A stretch of 64,000 bases of DNA, from assembly GCA_964017065.1 (NCBI GenBank), contig OZ024786.1, forward strand, positions 5,619,781-5,683,780, written 5' to 3'. Positions within the stretch are counted from its first letter, which is position 1; every line of letters starts with the position of its first letter. Under the pieces are notes generated by a model that was not told where the DNA came from, did no database searches, and was given only the letters and a program-made list of their open reading frames with translations. The position numbers and the translations under genes are program-made. This document shows, piece by piece, positions 56,458 through 64,000 of this stretch. Source of the DNA: Haliclona indistincta. Lineage: Eukaryota > Porifera > Demospongiae > Haplosclerida > Chalinidae.

Positions 56458-57299
56458 CTGGATAATCAGAAAGCCTAACCAGCCAATTTCGTGACCCGTT
56501 CCAGGTGCTTGTGCAGCTAACCTCTCTGCCGGACGCCAGTTGCTGCAACCTGGTTAATCACTTTATAACCATTTAATACTCATCAAAATTAAACAACCAC
56601 AATTGTTTACGTTTGCTTAAGTTGACAGTGATCCCGAAATAAATATTATTTTAGTTTTAGCAGATGAAAATACTATCCATGCCGACCTAGCATTAGACGA
56701 AACTCATCTCATGTTTGAATCTCACAATCTATTTAGCTATTTCAACAACAGATGATGCAACAAAATCAGGTGTTTCAGGCACAACATTTGAAGCTTTCTC
56801 TGAGTCCTATAATGACGCTTTTGGTGTCCCAAAAAGAAAAGGTTGTTAAGGAATCTACCAACAGCATTCATTATCTAACTGTGCATTAGAAATGACAGCT
56901 AAGAATGCAGCGGAAGCATTTTACAACGGTGAACTGGAGGCAGAGCTTAGGCGACTAGGCAAAGAAAACACACCATTTTTTTCAGACCGTGATCGAGAAA
57001 ATCATATGGAGCTAGTGGAGAGTTTGCGCAGCATTGTCAGCAAAGAAGATCATGTCTCTGGCAATTTTGTCATCTAAGGAGGTCTGAGGTTTTCTGAAGA
57101 ATCTAAACAGTAGTGATCCAAGTGGCGCTAAATCTTATACAATTACTCTTTATCAATGAATGCAGATGACATCAATGCTGTTCCTGCACTACAGCTGGCC
57201 ACAGACACCTAGCCACAAGCTTGTTTAACACTACATGAGTACAGAGCCGCAATACTTCCATATTTGGTAGTACAGTTCAGAAATGATGGTTATACAGGC

Positions 57300-57337
57300 C
57301 CATTGAGCGTTAGACGCTCCTTCTCGTTATGGGCTCC
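57300..57337. repeat. Hairpin with a relative at about 25723
   Basis: GCCCATTGAGCG...CGCTCC...ATGGGC can fold with stems GCCCAT/ATGGGC and GAGCG/CGCTC. The right half CGCTCCTTCTCGTTATGGGC resembles CGCTCCTTCCCATTATGCGC at 25731-25750. Possibly the end structure of a transposon family. Confidence 0.35.
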
Positions 57338-57834
57338 TGCCGGTACAGAGCCTAGGAGTGCTATAGAGTAATCAATAGGTGATACATAACAGTCCGTCCT
57401 CATACGTAATACACCATGGGCTATGTCTTTGTCTCTACTCAATCAAATTTTCTGTGCAACACTTTGGTTATTACAATTAATTTGCAAAATAACCCTTTTA
57501 AGGAGATGATCAAATTTTAACATGCAACATTACAAAGTTCCTGAATGAGTTTAATGAAATTGGGTCAGCTGTTAAATTTTTGGATTGTGTGACAACAGAT
57601 CAAGGATTTGTGAACAGACCAGCAGGTGACCCAAGTGCAAGAGATGTCATTGTCTACTCCTAACAAGCAGAAGCAAAACAGACATCCAAAGTATTTTCAT
57701 ACTCAGGTATGGGAACAAGAATTACGTATAATTATTGTATTAATTTAAAAAATTGAATTGTTTCTCATGATTAACAATGTGCAAATGGTTTCGATAGACA
57801 GGACAGTACCACTTAGCAGATCTTTGCTTGCGCT

Positions 57835-58823
57835 TTAATCCCAGACATGTAAAGTGGAACCAACTAATTAAGTTGACATGTTTCACTGCAGCCATGTTTC
57901 AATTTTAGGCTATCACAGCCTACCATTGTCCCAAACAGTCGACAATAACAGATTGTATCTGTGGTTGCGGTAGTAGCAACAGTAACTGCCATAGACGATG
58001 TTGCTGCTAGAAGTGATACATGTACGCAACAGCCGTCGGGCTGCAATTCAAGTAGTGAACAATGAGGTGTTATTATATCATTCGGCATTAGGCACTTCCT
58101 CATAATACACTATAGAGGACATAATAAAGATTGAACATACTCCATCTAGTATCCTCAAAATCAGTGTAATGAATATTGTTAAGCAGCTGTTGCAACTGAC
58201 TGCCCATTGTTTGCTTTAGATACAGTCACAACTCTTGCTCTAGAAAGTGACCCATTGCAGTGTGCCTTCATCCTTCATCTTTTCGTGGGCCACCAGCAAA
58301 GGACCGTCATCATTTGCTAGTTTATACCATCAGCTAGAGCAAGAGAAGAAATTGAAGCAATGATTATGGAGAAGTTAGTAACAGAGACAAAAGACTAATT
58401 TGAGCATTGCTTATTACAAACAGATAAATGACATGATCTATGTCATAGGTTAGTTTTGTTTTAGTAGTTTTAATATTAGTTACAATTAATTCTTTGTTTT
58501 TATTATTATTATTATAGTAATAATAGTAAGTTGTTTTATTACCACTATTATGTTATTATTCATTAATATTTATTTTATTTATCGATAAAAGTAATGAGCA
58601 GTATGCGCTCAGGCTTGTCCCAATAAAATACGTACGCTGCATGCTGCAGAAACTAATTCAAATATCATCGATCGTGGTGCTGGCAGCCGGTGCTACTGCG
58701 GCAGTCGTTATGATGGCTGCTGCTGTATACTGTCGCAGTAGGCGGCGAGGCGGCCGCCAGCCGGTCGGGGGCAGCCTGTGCAGGAGAGCCCAGGCGGCCG
58801 GCCGATCTGGACCGTCAAGAGTA
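57835..58823 (+). repeat. Long dispersed repeat, copy 2 (copy 1 at 6564-7486)
   Basis: See 6564-7486. This copy has no DIRS-type element at its left edge. It begins after CTTGCGC and so represents the unoccupied junction. The GC-rich end is longer here (GGCGGCGAGGCGGCCGCC). Confidence 0.8.
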
Positions 58824-58946
58824 ATATAGATAATATCAGATCGTAGATAATATCAAGAGACTAATGGATGGACTAAAACCAACTCCTATGGTAAGTTAAT
58901 ATGGCTAAAAAAGTGACTGTGAAAGATAATCCAAAGCCTAACTTAT

Positions 58947-59560
58947 TTGTCCAGACATACCAATGAACCAGTGTACTTTTGTATTCATCATTGTAACCAG
59001 CAAGTGTTGATTAATGGACCGCCTTGTCTCGCGACTCTATTCCAGGCCATGTCAAGTGAATCAACCAGAAGCACGTCCCGTCCTCGGATACTAGCACAGA
59101 GCACTAACATCATTGAACAATTTCCGCGACCCGGACCGTCTGTCACTGTACCCAACGTTGGTCCTGTCAATCGTGTGATCGTGACCCCCTCGTTCAGATA
59201 TTTCAGCATCAAAACTAGAAACCACATGTATCACGGAAGAGGATAGTGCTGGTCTGCATGGGGCTACTTTAGATAAGAAACTTAGTGATATAAGGAGGCA
59301 GATAATGAAATGGCAGCGCAAAGAAAAGACTGATGAAAATTTGAAGCGCCTACAAGAAAGAAAAGACTACAGTTGACTTGTCCACAGCAAGCAGTTCTGT
59401 GATTGGCTCTCTCTTCTCTGGTCTCACTAACTGTACCGTGACTCTATCGCCACAGAACCTCATTGTCAACGCCACTCCAATGCCAGTTCAATCTACAGAG
59501 GTAGACACGACTGAATTGCTTCGTGGGCTTGACATAAATGATTTCTTTGCAGAAAATTAA
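58947..59560 (+). CDS. Candidate exons of one unknown protein
   Basis: Three overlapping coding-like stretches in different frames follow one another: 58950-59220 (SRPRILAQSTNIIEQFPRPG, PVNRVIVTP), 59165-59373 (DKKLSDIRRQIMKWQRKEKT, a charged helix) and 59378-59560 (LSTASSSVIGSLFSGL, TTELLRGLDINDFFAEN, stop TAA). Together they resemble a protein with a disordered start, a coiled coil and an acidic end, broken by two frame changes or small introns. No family recognised; a transposon accessory protein is possible. Confidence 0.35.
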
Positions 59561-60063
59561 AGTCAGAGCTCTAGTTATTATCTCAGAAACATGCAACTGT
59601 CACTGTTATCATGATTATCACTTTACTATCATGACATTATACTGTTCAAGCTACCTGCGCTTTATAGTTGCCAAGGTGTTGCTATGTGACGTCACTTCAT
59701 GGAAAATACACATATTTCCTATGAGTCTCATTAATGGCAGAGATTCAACGGCGTCTAATGTCACAAAATTAACCCCTCGGGTGCTCAGTGAAAGGCTGAC
59801 TTCGCGGGAATTTTGAGCGGGAAAAGAAAGCGTGTACTATCACTCTCTCACAGATCACAAGAACTTCTCTGAGTCACAGCCAGGTAGCTAGCTACACACA
59901 GGGAGTAGTACTTATACCGTAAATCCTTAAATAGAAGCCCCCCTCAAATAGACGCCGGTCTTAAATTGACGCCGGGGGTAAAACTCTCAATAGTGCAATA
60001 GACGCCGGTCTTAAATTGACGCCTGGGCGTGGTTCGCACGTGTGCATGACAACGCCCAAGCAC

Positions 60064-60144
60064 ATGGCCATGGCTGCACGTAGAAGCTACGACGTGGCAT
60101 TTAAGCTGAAAGCTGTTGCTGCTGCGGAGACAAGTAGCAAGTAA
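60064..60144 (+). pseudogene. Pogo/CENP-B-type HTH start, truncated
   Basis: From ATG 60064 (or 60070) the 26 codons read MAARRSYDVAFKLKAVAAA then ETSSK and stop. RRSYxVAFKLKxVxxAE is the first helix of CENP-B/psq-type HTH domains of pogo-like transposases. The following helices (AARxFGV...) are lost at TAA 60142-60144. Confidence 0.55.
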
Positions 60145-60322
60145 CAGCATGGCGGTCGAACAAATTGCCGTTCTCAGTAGCTAGCACAAGTTCTTCACCA
60201 AGGTGGGGAGTCCAGATCGTCTTATAAACGTGATGGCCTCTGATAACACTGGAGAAAGAGACTCGCGATCGTGACAATGCTGACGTGGGTGCTGCCATGG
60301 TTGGGGTGTGGCTACATACCAT
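60101..60322 (-). pseudogene. HIRAN-like fragment
   Basis: The minus-strand frame reads SSVIRGHHVYKTIWTPHLGE, then ELVLATENGNLFDRHAVTC. This matches the first half of HIRAN-like modules in invertebrate ORFs (GhHxYKxxWxPxxGExL ... ExxNxxDxxAVxV), with Glu, Asn, Asp and Ala-Val in place. The later GHVP part is missing. It overlaps the HTH frame on the other strand. Confidence 0.55.
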
Positions 60323-60677
60323 ACGATCGCTATTATATAAATAAACGCCGTCTTAAATAAACGCCGGTCTTATTTAGACGCCTCCCTCAAACCCTTGCTT
60401 AAGAAATAGACGCCCCGGCTTCTTTTTAAGGATTTACGGTACACACGTGTAAATGGTACCGTAGGTTCAGCACTTACCGCGGGCACTACACATCCAGAGT
60501 ACACCGACTGTGATCAAGAGTACATTCTATTGAGCTCAGCCTCTGAGGAGAAACCATTGCCTCAGTAGATAATGGAAGGCATGCAAGAAAGCCATCAAGT
60601 TAGTCATTGATAAAATTATAAATATCACACACAGTATTATTAATTTTGTTCATAATATTATCTCTAATTTTAAAAGA

Positions 60678-60725
60678 TGAGGTTCACATGTGAAGTAGAC
60701 GGATGTGGGAAAGAGTACTCCAGGT
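60678..60725 (+). CDS. Small exon with first half of a C2H2 finger
   Basis: ATG AGG then FTCEVDGCGKEYSR ends at a donor (CTCCAG|GTGACT). CxxxxCGKxYSR is the TFIIIA-like first half of a C2H2 finger. Possible companions: a frame ending near 60566 (ECxDCDQEY-like, DCDQEYILLSSASEEK), one at 61020-61185 (RYLKELQYWCEIDPSYMSEE) and one at 61190-61352 (Ser-rich, GYTSSESSSGESQTAIDVDE). They could form one gene on the plus strand, but the second half of the finger was not found. Confidence 0.35.
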
Positions 60726-61189
60726 GACTGCAAGTGACACACACATTACTGCATGTAATGAACTATTGTATCGTAAATGAACATCTGTCGCAAAGTACTA
60801 GCATTTAGTAACCATCAGCACTTTGAAGATACCATTTCTGTCGACTGAATAGTCACAAAACTACGAACAGAGTCAATTCAAGCCCCAAGGAATACTTGAT
60901 TTATCATGACTGCCTTTCAAGCATCACTGATCAACATTGTCTCACACACAATTGTTTGTCTTGATTCAACGCATAAAACTAATCAGTATCACTTCAAACT
61001 ACTCACAACAGTCGTTCGAGATATCTGAAAGAGTTACAATATTGGTGCGAGATAGATCCTAGTTATATGTCAGAAGAGAGTACAGTGGAGGATGACCAGG
61101 AGACCACAATAAGGAGCGTACTCCTATTTAATACACTTAAGATAAGTTTTTCTGCAAAAAAATCAGCATGTCAGCATTATCAGTAGTTA

Positions 61190-61352
61190 GGCTACACCTC
61201 TTCTGAGTCCAGCAGTGGAGAAAGTCAAACAGCAATAGACGTTGATGAGGCTCCAATTCCAAGTACTCAGGCCGGCACTGCTTATACTAGCCCTACCCAA
61301 GGAGGTAGACATGTCGAGTGGAAGGACTCTGCGAGGCACATTACCACTTAGT
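61190..61352 (+). CDS. Candidate terminal exon, Ser/Thr-rich
   Basis: After an AG the frame reads GYTSSESSSGESQTAIDVDE, then APIPSTQAGTAYTSPTQGG and RHVEWKDSARHITT, ending in TAG. Composition resembles the flexible tail of a nuclear protein. Proposed as a later exon of the C2H2-containing gene. Confidence 0.3.
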
Positions 61353-61852
61353 ACGACAAGTCAACCATCACTAGCTGCAACCAAGCAGTGATGAACTGTG
61401 TCATCACACATTGATCACTACTGTTGTACAGTGGTACAGTAGTAATGATCTGCTGCTAACCATAATGTCATTATCTAATATTGAACTATTCATGATCCTT
61501 GCCTTTCTGTTTGACTCTCTATGTCGTCAATATTTTGGTCCAAAGAACGGTGAATGATTACATGGTCTCAGTAGTCAGTGAAATTATGGAACTAACTAGT
61601 CGGCATCTCCATGGTGCGAGTACTTAGTATGCAGCCCTGTGCAGAGGTGACAGTAGTACATGAAAGACAACAAGAGAGGCCTACTTTGGTTTTCAGATAA
61701 TGATGGGCATCGTAAAAAAGCCAAAGTTAAGAGAAGATGTATTTCACTTGTGCGTCAGACAGCCCATATTAGCCCTATATATTTATGCGATGCTGTTTGT
61801 TCCCCTTCACAATATTCACCCAATGTACGGTCATCGTCTACCATTATTATAG

Positions 61853-62886
61853 TCCCTCGCCCTCATCCATGTAGGTGCATTGGGAGGCATTCCTCCGGCA
61901 TCTTCACTGGTATCCATTGCGGTCAGCGCTATCTCCTCCGTGCCAGCTACAGTAGTGTCGTCCGCACCTCTTCATTTGTCCGGCCATCACTCAGTGATGA
62001 CGACAGGGTCGGCTGCAGTCAATGGCTCATTCCAATCGATTCTTCCATTAGCGTCTAATGCTTCCCTCCCAGTGCAGTACACCAACATATTAATCACGGA
62101 CCCTGCTTCCTCATCAAGGCCGGGCTTGATTCTCTCACCGGCTTGTGATCCATTTCCGCAGACGCTGGTGAATAGAGTCCAGGCCGGCCAATTTGTGGAA
62201 ATGAGGGACCTGCTTGCTGATAACATCGCCCTTATGAGCCAACTGTCATCTTTACACGGCACGGTACCTCTGCCAATGACAACAGTGCAGCGTACTAGGC
62301 TACGGGAGGTCCCCTCGCTGGTCTCCTGGATGTATTGCTTCGCCGCCTACGTAGCCATCAGGACTCCCGATGAACTGACCCGCCAAATGCTAGCTTATGC
62401 TCATCTGGTTATCCGTGAGGCACTTAGACATGGAGGCGGTGGGTGGGCCGAGTACGACCGCGTGTTTCGACGACAGATCTCGATTAACCCGGCACTTTCC
62501 TGGAACACACTGGAGCCAAGCCTTCAGGCTGCTACTATTCTAGGCCAGCGTACTGGAGATGGGATGCTATGCACCTTGTGCCAAGAGTGCGACCATACAT
62601 CCAGCTTATGTGCCTTGGCCCCTCTTCAGCAACAATTTCAGACACCACCAGTGGTCGTGTCCTCATCAGCACCAGTCGTCGTGTACCGGCCCCGAGGCGC
62701 CCGGAAACCCTTCAGCGCATATGCGTAAGCTGGAATAAAGGAACTTGCGCCAGACCGCAGTGCACTTTCCGACACATTTGTGCAACATGTCGCAAAGCAC
62801 ACAAGGCCCGTGAATGTCCAGACACATCAGCAGAGTCCGAGTACAAGTCTTCAGCGGGCCCCTCTCGGCCACGCAAGCAGCAGTGA
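61853..62886 (+). pseudogene. DIRS-type gag with Cys/His-rich end, one frameshift
   Basis: The frame opens after an acceptor-like TTATTATAG at 61852; the first 100 residues are Ser/Ala/Val-rich. Then come AGQFVEMRDLLADNIALMSQ, REVPSLVSWMYCFAAYVAIR, TRQMLAYAHLVIREALRHGG, EYDRVFRRQI and LQAATILGQRTGDGMLCTLC. Near 62690 the frame changes and a zinc-binding end follows: ICVSWNKGTCARPQCTFRHI then CATCRKAHKAREC, ending at TGA 62884-62886. A WNxGxC..CxFxHxCxxCxxxHxxxxC finger closes gag-like proteins of DIRS elements. Only one frameshift disables it; no RT or recombinase follows within the window. Confidence 0.7.
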
Positions 62887-63254
62887 GTCACAGTCCACTG
62901 AGTGACGTAACAGTGTGTATATTTATAATAGGTTGTTGAGTTGTATCAGTAATTATTTGCTCTTGTTGAGTCAGCTCTCATGTGATTGACAATAATTATA
63001 ATTTCAGGAAATATAATTGTGCAACGCCACCACGTGTCGTGGGGTTGGGTCGGACAACACTAGATTCTAGGGAAATACTTTGAAGTTGTGGCAGGGGATA
63101 GAGGTTTGGAGGACAGAAGGGATGTAGAGGGAGAGAGTCAACAACTCTGAGATGAAGTGAATTGACTTATAGGACAGGTACAAAGACAAGAAGACTTAGA
63201 GAGAGAAGAGAGAATCCGGATGGAAGCAAGGGTACGGACAGAAGGATGTGGAAG

Positions 63255-63533
63255 AGATCAGGAAGCCGATTATAATGGTGCAATACAATAAGTATATGAG
63301 TGGGGTGGATCATTGAAGTGGAGGCGACAGGCCTTCCAACTATTCAATGTATCAATCTTGAATTCGTACATCATCTACCAACAGCAGGAATGAGTACACA
63401 TGAAAAATTTCGTATCAAGTTGGCACGCCAAAGTATGGAGGCTAAAATTATATGTCGTCACAGAGTCCCAGATTTTGCTAACATCGACACAGTCGAACTT
63501 CGCAGGACAACACATCACAGAGAGGACACCTGA
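63255..63533 (+). pseudogene. piggyBac-like transposase C-terminal fragment
   Basis: The frame gives RKPIIMVQYNKYMSGVDH (about 63260-63313), in another frame SLKWRRQAFQLFNVSILNSY (63311-63370), and in a third THEKFRIKLARQSMEAK (about 63393-63440). KPxxVxxYNxxMxGVD, KWxxxxFxxLxxxxxxNSYxxY and a HxxFRxxLAxxL end mark the C-terminal part of piggyBac-like (DDE_Tnp_1_7) transposases; the Asp of GVD is the third acidic residue. The SDQ-to-KxxKW spacer is deleted and there are two frame changes. No inverted ends or TTAA target were located. Confidence 0.6.
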
Positions 63534-63539
63534 ATCCAA

Positions 63540-64000
63540 AAGCGGTTGCCCAGCACAGATATAGCATAGCACAGCTAGCAGTAGCAATAAGGCATAGACT
63601 AGAGATGGACTCTGTTGGTAAGTAAACAATTATTGACTTAATCAAAATAATGTCAGATTAACGAAGAAGGCAGAAATGCCGAAGAAGAAGTAGGCGAAAA
63701 AGAGCAAAACTCTTTTTGAAAAAATACGTCATTCACAAAAGGGCATAGTAACACAATGAACATTATAGCAGCATATAATGAATGTAGGGCACGAGCTACA
63801 AATAAAGAAATCAGCATTTTCTCAAAAGATATGAGATGTGTAATGGACAGCAAGACAGATTATAGGTTTTGTATCACTGTTTACAGATAGATAGCAATTA
63901 GTTTTATTATACTAGTTGTGATAGTATGATACACTACCTATCGATAAACAGGTAACAGGTATCGATAATAACAGCTACAATACAGAAATGTCCACGGATA
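63540..64000. other. Gene-free stretch
   Basis: AT-rich with short frames. ATCGATAA words recur near the end. Nothing recognised. Confidence 0.35.

Larger units (their letters stand above)
55935..57830. other. Mostly gene-free stretch with short frames
   Basis: A dispersed repeat lies at 56325-56457. The frame 56892-57077 (AEAFYNGELEAELRRLGKEN) and one near 57544-57660 (FNEIGSAVKFLDCVTTDQGF) have coding-like composition, but no family is recognised. Confidence 0.3.
59917..60439. mobile_element. TA-flanked inverted-repeat element with pogo-like HTH and HIRAN-like frames
   Basis: Ends CCGTAAATCCTTAAA and its inverted copy are flanked by TA on both sides (59915-59916, 60440-60441). Both ends are rich in AATAGACGCCGG words. 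On the plus strand a frame encodes the start of a pogo/Tigger-type DNA-binding domain, and on the minus strand a HIRAN-like segment. The TA target and pogo-type HTH agree with a pogo-related origin. No DDE core, so non-autonomous. Confidence 0.8.

Noticed and set aside
57864..58103. 79-residue minus-strand ORF in the long repeat
   Set aside because: The frame is not conserved in the copy at 6564-7486.

Overview
The window looks like gene-poor, transposon-rich DNA from an animal nuclear genome. Coding pieces are short and joined by GT-AG introns, there are no operons or ribosome binding sites, and most long reading frames are remnants of mobile elements. The mix (a DIRS-type tyrosine-recombinase retroelement, Ty3/gypsy, Harbinger, hAT, Mutator-like, piggyBac-like and rve-type transposases, and many TA-flanked inverted-repeat elements carrying HIRAN or chromodomain scraps) is what I would expect from an early-branching marine invertebrate such as a sponge or cnidarian. 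That placement is inference; nothing in the window fixes the species.

Layout. 1-6567: remnant of a DIRS/Ngaro-type retroelement with a decayed RNase H and tyrosine recombinase and a 3' end built as repeat-spacer-repeat, plus a tRNA-derived SINE and about 3.3 kb of strikingly T-rich, A-poor sequence. 6564-7486: a long dispersed repeat with a second copy at 57835-58823. 7.6-13 kb: isolated candidate exons (MCM6-like, coiled coil) and unannotatable DNA. 14.3-17.4 kb: an inverted-repeat element with a HIRAN-like frame, an F-box-like frame and two fold-back sequences. 19-22 kb: transposon-like exons and a 35-bp minisatellite. 22.2-32.9 kb: a direct duplication of a minus-strand gene for a predicted multi-pass membrane protein; each copy is broken in a different place, and the second has received two inverted-repeat elements whose empty sites survive in the first. 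A DDE transposase fragment and a candidate host exon lie around it. 33-37 kb: RING-like, proline-rich and acidic frames. 37.6-40.75 kb: a nearly complete Harbinger element (broken transposase, intact three-exon Myb/SANT partner gene) inserted in a hAT-like remnant. 41-54 kb: dense wreckage of several transposon ORF families. 55.5-63.5 kb: two more TA-flanked elements, candidate exons including a C2H2 finger, a DIRS-type gag and a piggyBac-like transposase tail.

How the parts relate: the Harbinger transposase and Myb-like protein form the usual two-protein system of that superfamily. The gag-like frames at 45.8 and 61.9 kb and the RNase H/recombinase at 4.3-5.3 kb represent the two ends of DIRS-type elements, though from different copies. 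Several elements are nested (Harbinger in hAT; gypsy between two other fragments; two elements inside introns of the duplicated gene), which gives a relative order of insertions. I found no rRNA or intact tRNA gene, no CRISPR array and no prokaryotic feature.
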